Part shown: positions 34,740-46,336 of the stretch, piece after piece
Numbering within the stretch: position 1 is the stretch's first letter
Layout: every line of letters begins with the position of its first letter
DNA from: Lathyrus oleraceus
Taxonomy: Eukaryota > Streptophyta > Magnoliopsida > Fabales > Fabaceae
Assembly: GCF_024323335.1 (NCBI RefSeq)
Contig: NC_066585.1
Coordinates: 84,246,614 to 84,310,613, forward strand
Direction: 5' to 3'
DNA length: 64,000 bases
The notes under the pieces: generated by a model
Databases searched by the model: none
Told to the model about the DNA's origin: nothing
What the model saw: only the letters and a program-made list of their open reading frames with translations
Made by a program: the position numbers and the translations under genes

Positions 34740-37700
34740 TGTCATACCCCGAAATTCTCCCTACCCTTCACATAATCATCTAGGTCAACCTCAAACATTT
34801 GCATATCATGTTCATCCATTCATCTCATTTACATAAGCATGGTTCAACACAAGAAGACATATGACTGTAATTCATGGCTTTATACTGGTACCTGGTGGAA
34901 ACTAAGGTTTATTAGCAATTTGTGGTGGATCAAGCAATCAAACCCTAATCTCTTGGTTTATAACCGTGGTGAACAATTGTATTTTGCATGGTAAATCACT
35001 TATGTCCTGAGGCATTTGATCAAGCATGATCATGCCTTGATCATCAGGGTTTGGCATACATCTTGTTAACCAGACCTTGGGTTTGTAAAAGTCTTTAAGC
35101 CCATTTCTCTTCTTTAAATCAATTCAACCATGTAAGCCCATTTCTTTTTTAATCCAATTCAACCATTTAATCCATTTTTGTTTTGTTGACCCATTCCAAG
35201 TGCCTAGTAACCAAAGGCCCAGTCCAATGTAGATAAGACAAAAAAAAGGGTAAAAGAAACAATTGGAAAGTGAAGTGCAGCGTTTTACAACAAGAACAAT
35301 AAGTGGCATCAACTTCCAAGCCAGCTACAAAACCAAAACGACAACGAGCTTCAACCAGCCAAACAACATAGGCCGTTGCAGCACCAAAGTTGTTATGTTT
35401 ACAAGCCAAATGCAATGCCAAATGCAGCTCAAGTCACAAAACGCGGGTGCAGCTTCAGTGTGTGAATGTAAACGACAACGCCAATGGCAAAAAATACCAA
35501 AACGGATACCAAACACATGTGAAGCAAAATGCGGAAATGAAGTGAAAACGGCATGAATATCCAACAATTACAATCAAAACGCATTATAGAATAAACTGAA
35601 GCGAAAAATTCAAACAGAAAAAGTTCTTGCATAATAATAACTCTATCTGAATTAGTTCACAGTGTTATCAAACCTCTAACAACTTTGCATAGATTGAAGC
35701 TAACAAAACTCAAATGGATTTAATGGATTGGGTGCTTATAAATTTTGGGGGCAACTTTGAGCTTCGGGGGGCATTCTTCACAATTTCAACAGAAAAATGG
35801 AAATTGAGTTTTCTTCTGCAAAACCTACAACAGAGACACAAAGGCTCAAGCTTCTTCAACCTCACTTCTCCATTCGTCTCCTCCACCTGCAATAACCTTT
35901 AGCATAGGAAACGGGAATTCAACAGAAATCAGAAACAAAAGAAGTTTAGAACAGAGTTCGAATAAAGAAGAAAACTCATAGAAGGAACACGTTACCTGGA
36001 GACGTTCCTAATCAACGTTGATCTTCACTCCTCGTCGACGGCGTGTTTCCGATCAGATTCGATCTTCACTCTTTGATTGACTAGGCGTTACCACCGTGAG
36101 CGAATTCTCATTCCTCGTTATTCCTCATCATCATCTTCTTCGTTGAGCCGCAATCGCCTCCAACCAATAACTGATTATTTTGTAACTCACAACTCCAAAC
36201 AACCATACGCACAAGAGTAGATAGAAGAGGAGAAGGAGATTCAAAGGGAGCCTCACGCGCAAGCTCGCGTTCGTCTTTCTCTTTGATTCCGCATCATCTC
36301 CGTTGAGAATAGGTAATCTTCGGTTCGCCGCATTCCGTTACCGTCGAGTCAGTTTTTAGGTTTTTGGCTTCCTCCGTATGAGGGTTAGATCCTGATTTTT
36401 GTTCATGAGAGATTCACTATTTGATTTGTGTTTGTTCGGGAATTAGACGGTTGTGTTTGAGGATTCGAAATTAGGATTGCAAGGTGAGCCAGAACTCCGG
36501 CGCCGCCGGCGGTGAACTCCGGCACAGCGGAGTCGTGAGAGTGATTGATTAGCGTCATTTGCGTTTTACAAAAGCGTTTGGTATTCGAATTCATTTCCCG
36601 TCATTGAAGCTTAAATATTGGCTTGGGCCCTAGGCCCAATCTCCCTTGTTCCTACAGCTTTTGGATTGTACTCCCTCCATTGTCCATACACCCTCCGTGT
36701 GTGGGCCTGGTTTGATTTAAAGCCCATGCTGAAGTGATTGGATTTTAGGGTTGGTTAATTTGATTTAATTTAGATTAGCTAGATTAATTGTGTGAATTAG
36801 AATATTAATCATGTTGTTTTGGAGAATTGTGTAGATAATTGGATTATTTGTTAATTGTTTTGATAATTCCATTTTAGAATTGATTTGATAATTATTTAGA
36901 ATTTATAATTTGTTAATATTTTAGAATTGATATTTTGTTAATAGTTTAGAACTTAATTTTTGATAATTGATTAGAGTATTAATTGGTTGATAATAGTTTA
37001 GAACTTAATTGATTGATAATGGTTTAGAATTAATTTTCGTTAATTGTTTAAACATTAGAGGTTTGTTGGATTTTTATATTGATTTTAATTCTCTTATTCC
37101 TCTTTTGGTTTTGATTAACTTTGATCTAACATCTAACAATTAACTCTAACTTTTAAATTTCGCTCCTAACACTTTACAATTCCGCATCTAACTTTAACTT
37201 TTATTTTTCGCACCTAACTTCTAACACTTATTTTTGTCAATTTACTTTACTTCGCTTTTTCCTTCCGTATCATCACTCATCATTCACTTCATCTTGAAAA
37301 TGGACTTAAAAATGGAAGGACTTAAAAAATGCAATAATTCCCAAGCATGGAAAGGATCATGGACAATGGACTTAGGGACTCATTAGGACCCTTGCAAAAG
37401 ACTTTGGATAAGCATTTGACCCGAACACGGAAGGAGCATTCAAGAATCAAGAAGAGTTATAATCTTTTATGCACTTTCTAGCTTAGGACACAATGCACAC
37501 ACAAGGATTTCTCTTGGGCTACCTGACAATGAGACCTTTTATTTCCACACTCCCTTGTACTTTACATGTACCCCCTCCCTTTTCGGATGTATGCTTTTAC
37601 TTGTTTTCTTTATTATTGCTTGCTAGCTTTCCTTTGGGCATTAGGACCGATCACTCTTTCAAAATCAATAAGCAAACCCTTGATCCAACGTCAAGCAGTC

Positions 37701-38358
37701 TTTTTTTCAAATCAAACTCAAAAACACAATAAGATACGATTAGGATTATATGTCACGAGCCTTAAATGGTAAAGAAGGGATGAGAATGGAGTTTTCCTAC
37801 ACTCGTTCTGAATGCTTCGAACACAAGACGTTTGGCTTGGTAGTTCGAGGTATTCACCTTTATCCATAGTCTTTAGTGCAATCCAAAATCAATAACACCT
37901 TTCTCAAAATCTAAAAATAAATTCAACACATTCAAACGTTTTGTTTGAGCCTTAGGGCGACACAATCGAAAACCCTTCTTCAAGGTAATAAAATCAACAA
38001 AGCAAACAACATTTTCTACCCACGAACTACGGGGCTCTTATTTCTCACTTCAACAAGTGGGCATACGTAGGCACGAGGACCCAATCCTTGGCGAGCACAC
38101 TAATTTAAAATCTACCTCCACTCCGCGAACCTTTGGCAAGCAAACATTACGATAACGACACCCACTCAAGCGTAACATCCTAGATGGTTCCCATGGAGTA
38201 CTATGGATGTGAGGGGTGTTAATACCTTCCCCTTGCATAACCGATTTCGAACCTGTTCGTGGTTGCGATGACCATTCTTTGGGGTTTTCTCGATATTTTC
38301 CCTTTCCTTTGGAATAAATAAAAATCGATGACGACTCTGTATTTTTCACGTAGCGACA
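34740..38358 (+). repeat. 3' LTR of element 2 (3619 bp)
   Basis: Collinear with 24062-27672, with scattered substitutions and small indels. Ends CACGTAGCGACA. It carries the same GC-richer block (about 36000-36600) and no intact gene. Confidence 0.9.
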
Positions 38359-38583
38359 ACGACACACCATTAAATTTTGTCAACCGGTATCAAGTGTACA
38401 TGCATGTTCTCTTTCTAGTAAGTATAATTTGCACCTTTGAAAACAAGTGCTCTATTATACGTTCCCTTAGGCTCGTCATCTTCTGCCACATTCACAACTT
38501 TTGGATGTCAATTAGACACAATCAAAAGACCAGACTCTTGAAGCCAAGTGTTGGGTGTGAGCATGGTAGTAGAAAAAAGATCT
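38359..38583 (-). pseudogene. 5' end of the SIRE/Maximus-like Copia element: Gag start, primer site and LTR stub
   Basis: The minus strand encodes an acidic leader, then RALVFKGANYTY and KENMHVHLIPVD. This is the N-terminal part of the same UBN2-type Gag whose rest lies at 24061 and below, so element 2 split one gene. Upstream in element sense, 38548 to about 38530 has a decayed Met-tRNA primer site (cttggcttcaagagtc, compare cttggtatcagagc), and 38549-38583 is the last 35 bases of the LTR. The rest of that LTR is gone, replaced by the hairpin array. Confidence 0.75.
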
Positions 38584-39546
38584 TGCCCTTTAGAGTTATA
38601 GACTCTTGCAGCCATTCATGTTGCCTATAAAGTTACAGACTTTGGCTATCAGTCACTCTGCTATAGAGTTGTAAACTCAAGCAATCTCTTTATGCCCTAT
38701 AGAGTTACAGACTCTAGCAACCCTGCTTTTTGCCTTATAGAGTTACAAACTCTGGAAAAGCCCCTATTTCTTTCTGCCTATAGAGTTACAGACTCTGACG
38801 ATCATTTCTTTCTGTCTTGTATAATTACAGACTATGGCACACATTCATGCAACCTTCCATGTAGAGTTACAGACTCTGACAAACCTTCTTACCCTATAGA
38901 GTTACAGAATCTGGATACTCCTTCTTTTACCTTATAGAGTTACAGACTCTAGCATTCTTTTTTCCTTGCCCTATAGAGTTACCGACTCTGGAAATCATTT
39001 ATCCTGCCTATAAAGTTACAGACTTTGGCATTCATTCATTCATTCTGCCTACAAAGTTACAGACTCTGGAACTCATTCATTTCAATGCCCTATAGAGTTA
39101 CAGACTCTGGCAATCTCTTTCTGCCTTATGGAGTTACAGACTCTAGCAACATTTCACTCCGCTGATAGAGTTACAGACTCTGGCACATCTTTGCATCTTT
39201 TTCCTTTTAGAGTTACAAACTCTGGCATTCTTCCTTTTTGCCCTATAGAGTTACAGACTCTGGCAAGCATCCTTGCACTCTGGCTTATAGAGTTACAGAC
39301 TCTGGCTCTCTTCTCTTTACCTTATAGAGTTACAGACTCTTCCAATCTTTCTTTTTTCCTTGTAGAGTTACAGACTCTGGAAAATCCCTTTTCTCTTATT
39401 TTGCCTTATAAAGTTACATACTCTGACATTCATTTCTCTTTTCCTTATAGAGTTACAGACTCTGACATTCATTTCTTTCTGCCTATAGAGTTACAAACTC
39501 TGGAAATCCTCATTTTCATGCCTTGTAGAGTTACAGACTCTTGTAG
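38584..39546 (+). repeat. Array of 25 hairpin units with core AGAGTTACAGACTCT
   Basis: Twenty-five copies of 'tatagagttacagactctggca', separated by T/C-rich spacers of 10-25 bases, mean period about 38. The core AGAGT-TACAG-ACTCT is a perfect 5-bp stem with a 5-base loop. Two copies (near 38630 and 39010) have AAAGT...ACTTT, where both arms changed so that pairing is kept. It is followed by Ogre LTR-like sequence, so it is probably the 3' minisatellite of a third, decayed Ogre-type element. Confidence 0.85.
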
Positions 39547-40555
39547 CATCCTTTGACTCAGACTACTTTCACTATTAAAATAACACTTTCCTTTTTCTCT
39601 TTGGCTAAATCACCATTTATTGGTTAATTCCACACTCTTGCTATTCAAGCAATTTATTTCTCCTTTCGGAAATCTAATCAATTCTTTATTTCTTTTTGGT
39701 CTTAATTCCTCGAACTACGGAGCTCTGACTTCCTTATTGCACCATGAGGATACGTATGCACGAGGGTTTGAATCCTTGGCGAGCATATTAATTATTAATT
39801 CTCCTTTCTCCAATCATTCACCTTTCATCATTCATCATTCAATACCTTCAACACTCATCATCAGTGATGCACCTTCTCTTTGGGCTAAATATCATCTTTC
39901 TTTGGATTTCATACATATCTTTGGGTTAATTACCATATGGTTAAATACCTACCTCTGAGCCAAGATCATTTTTTTTTATCTTTTTGGTCATACCATGTAT
40001 TGGTTCATGCCACTTTAGGTCATACCATGTATTGGTTCATGACACATTTTTCTTTTCGGGCATACCATATATTGGTTCATGCCATTTTTCTCATTGGTTT
40101 GGATATACCTACCATATGGGTTCAAACTACATTATCCTTTGGTTTCAAACCATATTTTCATCACACTTCAATCATTTTCTTCTTTCATCTCCCACCATTA
40201 GTTCCATGAACTACGGAGCTCTTAATTCCTTATTGCACTATGAGGATACGTAGGCATGAGGGCCCCAATCCTCAGCGAACACCTTAATTATTAAACCTTT
40301 TTCCCCCTATATCATTATCAAGTAATCTTTATATAATAACACACATTTGAGAAAATAACAATCAAAATAGTTTTCGTTGAGTACAACTGATGTGAGGGGT
40401 GCTAATACCTTCCTCTTGTATAACTGACTTTCTTACCTTTTTTTCTCTTCCCACGGGTTTTATCTATGTTTTTCCTTTCCTTCGGGAATAAATAAACTTC
40501 GATGATAACTTTTTTGTATCTTCGAGCGTGCGATGCGCTCGGGTATTTTTCACGT
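39547..40555 (+). repeat. Decayed Ogre-type LTR remnant
   Basis: Shares with the LTRs of elements 1 and 2 the 'gaactacggagctct' stretch and the 'ggatacgtaggcatgaggg' stretch (here duplicated at about 39713 and 40206), the 'gtgaggggtgctaatacctt' stretch and a terminal 'gtatttttcacgtag' at about 40540-40555. It contains a short tandem repeat of 'cataccatgtattggttcat' (39995-40090). The LTR start and internal region are missing. Confidence 0.65.
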
Positions 40556-43500
40556 AGCTTCACCATGTACTCCGCTTCATAAGATGACAAAGTCACAATG
40601 CTTTTCTTCCTTAGCCCCCTGAGATTGTAGCATCTTCGATCATGAATATGTAACTTGCAGTACTCTTCTTATTATCTTGGTCTCCACTTAAATATGAATC
40701 AGTGTAGCGATATACCTCTACATCTATGTTGATCTCCTTCAGTCTTGGCATCAACACACCATGATCAATTGTACCTTTGATGTATCTCAACACTCTTTTG
40801 AGTGCGGTGAGATGACATTCTTAAGGTTTCTCCATGAATCTGCTCAAAAATATGAACTGACATATATTTGGCCTGGTATTTCAAAGCTACCTCAAGGATC
40901 CAATGATTTGTTTGTATAGGGTCACACTTACAAACTCGTCATTTGTCTCCTTCTTCAACTTTGCTCCAGTTTCTAATGGCATAGCAGCTGTATTACAGTT
41001 GTTCATCTTAAACCTCTTTTAGATGTCTTGGGCATACTTCTTTTGGTTCAAGAACACTCATTCACTTATTTCTTTGAACTCCATCCCTAAGAAATATGAC
41101 AAATTCCCTAGGTCGGACATTTCAAACTCTTGCATCAGCTTCGACTTGACTCTTCTTATCTCTGTTTCATTTGCACCTATAATCAACAAGTCATCAACAT
41201 ACATGCATAAGATGATTCGACTGACCTTGTATGTATCATTGACATACATTCCATGTTCAAAAACACACTTTATGAAACCTGTTTTGATCAGGAATCCATA
41301 TATTCTCTTATTCCAAGCTCTTAGGGCTTGCTTCAAACCATAAAGAGCCTTCCTCAATCTATACACCTTCGACTCCTACACTTTGATTTTGAATCCAGGT
41401 GGTTGACTGACATAAACTTGTTCTTCCAAAGGTCCATTCAGAAATGCTAATTTTACATCCAATTGATGTATCTTCCAACCTTTTTATGTTGTTGTCGGCA
41501 CAACAATTCTGATTGTCTCCATCCTTGCAACAGGTACATAGACTTCGTCAAAATCAATACCAGGTTTTTGTAGAAAACCTCTCGCCACTATTCTCACCTT
41601 ATACTTGGCAATTTAATCGTTTGGCCTTCGTTTCAGCTTGTAAACCCACTTCACATAAAATGGCTTCTTGATTGCTTTTTCGACAAGCTCCCAGGTGTTG
41701 TTCTTCTAGATTTCCCAGAGTTCTTCTTTCATGGTTGCTAACCAATTTAAATCATTCATGACTTGATTCAAATTGATTGGTTCTGCTTCGACCATCATCG
41801 TTGCTTTTTCTATTAAGTCATAATCTGTATTGACTGCTTGATCTGGAAATCTCTCATATCCAACTAGCCTTGTCGACTTAGTTCTTACTCTAGTCGATCT
41901 CCTAACATTATGCTCTGGTGGTTTTTTTGTTTCGATTGGCTGTGACCTCATTTTGTTGGTATTCATCAAGAACAGTTGTGACTGTTTCATACTCTTGTAG
42001 AACTGACTCTTGACTTCAATCCTGCCTTTTCTTTCATCCACTAGAACATCTCAACTTATCATAAATTTATCATCATTTGATGAATACAACTTGTATGCAT
42101 CGTTCGAATGATAACATATGAGCACCATAGCCTGAATTCAATCATCTAATTTCTTTCTCAATTATTCAGGCACATGCCTGGAACACATTGATCCAAACAC
42201 TCTAAGATGACTAACATTCAGCTTCACAACTGTCCAAGCCTCATAAGGAGTCCTTTTGACTATCTTCTTAGTTGGACATTTATTTAGAATGTATATTGAT
42301 GTCGAAGTTGTTTAACCCTAAAATCTCTTTGGCATATCTTTAGCTTTTAATAGGCTTCTAGTCATGTTTAGTATACTTTGATTTTTCCTCTCAGCTATGC
42401 CATTATGCTGAGGTGTATAGGGTGGAATGACCGCATACTTTATACCTTCTTCATTGCAAAATTTATCAAATTCTCGAGAGGTGTATTCACCATCACCACC
42501 AGTTCTCAGTTTCTTTAACTTACATCCACTTTACTTATCGACATGCAAATTGAACTTCTTGAACTTTATGAATACCTCACTCTTCCTTTCAATAAGGTAA
42601 ATTCACATGTATCTAGTAAATTCATCTATGAAGGTTAGGAAATGGTAGTTACCTCAATTCGACCTCACTTCAAATGGTCCACACACATCAGAGTGAACTA
42701 GCTCCAGCTTTTCCTTCGACCTCATGGGCAAGTCATGCTTGAATGCTTTTCTAGCCTGCTTTGATTTGAAACATTCGCCACATACCTGACTTGGTTCCTT
42801 CACCTGAGATAATCCATACGCCATATTCTTCTTGTTTAACATACCTAAACTTATGAAGTTTAGATGTTCGTACTTGTGATGCCATAGTCAGTTCTTGTCT
42901 TCTTCTGCAGTCGAAGCAAGAGATTTGTGATCAAACTGGTTGATCTCTACTTTGAAGGTCCTATTGTATGACAATGGTGCCTTTAGAATCAACCTTCCAT
43001 CACCATGATATACCTTCATCTGATTCTTTTCTAGTTTCATGTTGTACCCTTTTACGAGTAGTTGACCTACGCTTATCAAGTTACTTGTTATGGAAAGTAC
43101 ATACAACACATCAATGATGTTGGCTTTTCGAACATCCTTTCTGATAACAGAGATATCTCTTTTTCCATCTGATATGATGTGTCTGCCATCTGTAAAATTT
43201 ATCACTTTCTCAACTGATTCATCTAGTTTGATGAACCAGTTTTTATTATCAGATATGTGGTTACTGCATCCTTAATCCAGGTACCACATACTGGTTTGAT
43301 TAGTGTTCGATTGAGTGTTGTCCATGAATAGCACATCATCAAAATCACTATCTTCAGCATGTGCATAATGCACTTCATCACTATCTTTAGCTCAAGCTTC
43401 CTTCTTTCTTCGACAGTCTCGAGCATAATGGCCAAATCCTTGACAATTGTAACACCGCACCTCCTTCATGTTAACTTTCTTCCCAAAATACTTGTTGCAC

Positions 43501-44256
43501 ATGCCTTTCTTGATTGAATCAGAATGATTCTTTGAGTTCTTGCTTGACTTCATAATTAGCAAGATTTTTTTCCTTGCTTCACATTCATTTTCCCAGATTT
43601 CTTGATGAACCTTGCTTGTAGTTCCTGTTCAGTAACCTTCTCCCTTTCTGAGTTCCTCTGCTTCATCCTCATATCATGAGCCTGTAATGAAGTTTGAAGT
43701 TCCTCTAACTTCATCTCAGCTAGGTTCTTGAACTCTTCAATTGACACTACGATGTAATCAAAATTCGCAATTAGATATCTCAACACTTTCTCAATCTTTT
43801 GCAAATCGTTGATTGATTCACTACACTCCTTCATCTGATTTGTTAACAACACCACACGTGAAAAACATTTCGAGACTGATTCATCTTCCTTCATCTGAGT
43901 CATCTCTAATTGCTTTCTCAACGTCTGCAATTTTACCCTTTTCAACTTTTCATCTCCGCCCTACAAGCTCTTCAACTTGTCTCATGCTCCTTTGGTCGTT
44001 TCTTCTTCAATTATCTTCTCGAACACGTTAGAATTCACGCACTGAAAATTAAGAACAGACCTTTTCATCTTTCTTTCTTCGTTCCTTGTGCGCAGCTTGC
44101 AGAACATCATTCACATTCTCTTTTAAAGAATGTACTTCATCGTTCACGATTTCAACCACGTCTTAAATATGAAGATGAATTTCATATGCACAGTCCTTCA
44201 TTCGTAATTCTCACCTTTAAAAACCGATAGATTCACTGAAAATTGTATTGATGTTG
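40556..44256 (-). pseudogene. Degenerate Copia polyprotein (gag-pro-int-RT-RH), truncated at its 3' end
   Basis: In element sense: Gag near 44030-43550 (EKIIEEETTKGA, KLKRVKLQTLRKQ, SRVVLLTNQMKEC); a knuckle/linker near 43450; protease to pre-integrase near 43205-42890 (DGRHIISDGKRDI and NLISVGQLLVKGY); integrase start near 42840-42650 (CGECFKSKQARKAF and LELVHSDVCGPF); a linker with RRSTRVRTKSTRLVGYE near 41900; RT near 41366-41058 (LRKALYGLKQALRAW and the active-site ILCMYVDDLLIIGAN); RNase H near 40793-40560 (YTDSYLSGDQDNKKSTASY and TLSSYEAEYM). Many stops and shifts. It ends abruptly in RNase H where the Ogre-type LTR remnant begins. Confidence 0.87.
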
Positions 44257-44535
44257 TGTTGGAATAAAAGACTTTTAAAAAAAGATGAGAGAAGAAAAAG
44301 AGGGGGAAAATAAATAAACTGAATTGTAAAAAAGAAATATTAAATAAAGTTGTTTTGATTTACTTCATACCATATCTTTATATAGATAACAAAAACTCAA
44401 CCCAAAAGTATGCAAATTGACCCAACCTCAAACCATACAAAATACTGAATATAAAATTACAAATTGCATTTAGACATAATTATATATTGTAGTCGAATAC
44501 AACTGATTCCTATACTACAATTAGTTATTTTAACA
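44257..44535 (-). repeat. 5' LTR of the Copia element (279 bp)
   Basis: In element sense it begins TGTTAAAATAAC and ends TTCCAACA, with a TATA-like 'tatctatataaag' in the middle. The matching 3' LTR is lost with the truncated end at 40556. Downstream of it the primer site is not clear. Confidence 0.65.
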
Positions 44536-45202
44536 TAGTCGAATTCTAACTTCAACGTAACATCAAATTATAACTTTTAATTGTAATTGTAAGACAATAT
44601 TCACCTCGCAAATTGAGATTTTTTTTTAGTGAATCTTGTGCATACTTCATCTTGAAGTTGGTGATTCATCAACAACAGAGTATCATGTATTTAGAAGATT
44701 TAGAGGGTTGCCTATTTGCAGCGCGAAGTATTCATTTGTAAGCAAAATAATCATTCCGTCACTGAATATTTATTGGAATCAAAAGTTTATGGAAAGAAAT
44801 AGAGGTATAAAGACCAACTACTCAATGTGCATGTACAGTCTGTTGCACCTGTGTGAGAACTATATGATGAATAGGTCTCAAACTATGTCAATGGAACATT
44901 TCCCGGATCAGAACCGCCAAAAACATAACTTTCCAACTTGGATAAAAAGATACATATCATATAGAACATGACACGTGTGTAGCAATGATCCAACACACGT
45001 GTAGAAGAAAAGAAATGTCACACATGCTACTCTACACGTCTTTTTGCATGCTATATTGCACTGGTTTGTGTTAATCCGCAATCTGTCTTTTTCAACATAT
45101 CCATATTGCTGATATCTATAGTTGAACTCAAGATCACCTTTTCAACTTGTCATTTTCATCACACCTTTTAAGTTCAGTTCAGCTACTAAATAAGGAAAAA
45201 CT
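44536..45202 (+). promoter_or_regulatory. Upstream region of the DUF7733-type gene
   Basis: AT-rich. Short open frames such as 44636-44971 have no recognised domain. Two identical ACACGTGT boxes (44971-44978 and 44995-45002) lie 24 bp apart, about 200-230 bases before the start codon. A possible TATA-like 'ctatattg' is at about 45051. Confidence 0.5.
44971..45002. promoter_or_regulatory. Pair of ABRE/G-box palindromes ACACGTGT
   Basis: Both copies are perfect ACACGTGT with the ACGT core bound by bZIP (ABF/AREB) and bHLH factors. Paired ABREs are typical of ABA-responsive promoters. Responsiveness of the gene at 45203 is inferred. Confidence 0.6.
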
Positions 45203-46069
45203 ATGTCTGGTGTGTCAATGGCTGTGGCTGGTGGTAGAAATGAAACAGAGAAAAGGCAACAACAACATGGAAGCATGACAATGATGGGTTCATTACGTGT
45301 AATAGAGCTACAACTTGTGGCTTTTGTATTGGTTTTCTCCGCAAGTGGTCTTGTCCCACTTCTTGATCTTCTCTTTCCTGTCTTTGTCTCTATCTACCTA
45401 TTAGCACTTTCACGTTTTGTTTTTCCATCATACAGTCATGGAGTGTCCCAAACTATTTTCCATGGAAGTAAGGCTTTTCGAGTCTATGTTATTGTTGGAA
45501 CAACAGTGGGCTTGTTCTTGCCTCTGGCTTATGTTTTGGGTGGATTTGGCAGAGGAGATAAACATGCTGTGAGATCTGCAAGTCCACACTTGTTTTTGAT
45601 CTCTTTTCAAATACTCACTGAAAATATAATAAGTGGGTTGTCAATGTTTTCACCTCCTGTGAGAGCTTTGGTGCCTTTGATTTATACAGTGAGAAGGATC
45701 TTTGTGGATATTAATTGGATACAAGATGTGTGGATCAACATCATTTTGCCACCAAATGCACACATTAAGGTTACTTCCATTTATGAATGTGACATGTTTT
45801 TGAAACTCTGATGTATTCAAGTATGCGTATATTGAAAATGAATTGCAATTTTTGTGCATTTGCAGGACAAGACATGGTTTTGGTTTGGGAGGGTTCTGGC
45901 TATGGCTAATCTTGTTTATTTCTCCATCAATCTCTTTGGATTCTTGATTCCAAGGTTCCTTCCAAGGGCTTTCAAGAGGTATTTCCAAGAGAGGGAAGAG
46001 ATTTATGCTAAGGCTGCTGAGGACAAACCACATGTACCAAAGAGGAAGACAACAAACTTATGTCTTTAA
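45203..46069 (+). CDS. DUF7733-type multi-pass membrane protein, two exons (256 aa)
   Basis: Exon 1 is 45203-45769 (189 codons, ending ...NAHIK before GTTACT); exon 2 is 45866-46069 (DKTWFWFGRVLAMANL to ...NLCL stop), joined in phase 0 over a 96-bp GT-AG intron. After a polar N-terminus (about 30 residues) come hydrophobic stretches at roughly 35-70, 93-114, 128-148 and 198-219, with LVAFVLVFSASGLVPLLDLL, VYVIVGTTVGLFLPLAYVLG and LVYFSINLFGFLIPRFLPRA. This pattern matches a plant-specific family I recall as DUF7733, whose biochemical function is not known to me. The end of exon 2 is basic/acidic and soluble. The frame is intact and the splice sites are canonical. The ATG at 45203 is preceded by 'gaaaaact' and a pyrimidine-rich leader. 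It converges with the gene at 46337, with 267 bases between stop codons. Confidence 0.88.
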
Positions 46070-46336
46070 TTTTGCTCACTTTGTCTTGCTAGGTGTATGG
46101 TATATAAGCATAAAAATAATGTAGATAGCACTCTTTTAATTTGCTCAACAACTCTTGTTACATTAATAACGCTTTTATTTTGTTTTGGATGCAAGTGCTA
46201 AACAATGGATATTAAACTTAAGCAATACAAAATTGATAGTGGACATTCTATCTCTACTTTTTAGGACATTCTATCTCTACTTTCCAAACAACAAGTACTA
46301 ACTAAAGCATGGTGATAGCTTTACAGCCAAAAATAG

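Larger units (their letters stand above)
24062..38358 (+). mobile_element. Ogre-like non-autonomous Ty3/gypsy retrotransposon, older copy (element 2)
   Basis: A 14.3-kb element on the plus strand, inserted into the Copia gag. LTRs are at 24062-27672 and 34740-38358, the primer site at 27675-27692, the leader with three hairpin units at 27890-28450, a broken gag at 28749-30320, non-coding DNA plus a 1.5-kb minisatellite up to 34270, and the polypurine tract at 34726-34739. No pol is seen. LTR divergence is several percent by eye (about 7-8% in the first 200 bases), so it is far older than element 1. Flanks ACGGT (24057-24061) and ACGAC (38359-38363) are only a weak target duplication. The plan matches element 1. 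Confidence 0.9.

Noticed and set aside
24057..38363. Target-site duplication for element 2
   Set aside because: ACGGT and ACGAC agree at only three of five bases. The split Copia gag supports insertion, but the duplication itself is not convincing.
38584..39546. CRISPR-like pattern: 25 short palindromic repeats separated by spacers
   Set aside because: The DNA is plant nuclear, spacers are low-complexity T/C-rich and of uneven length, no cas genes exist, and the array adjoins Ogre LTR sequence.
45428..46033. Minus-strand frames opposite the DUF7733-type gene
   Set aside because: Shadows of the coding strand without domains or splice support.
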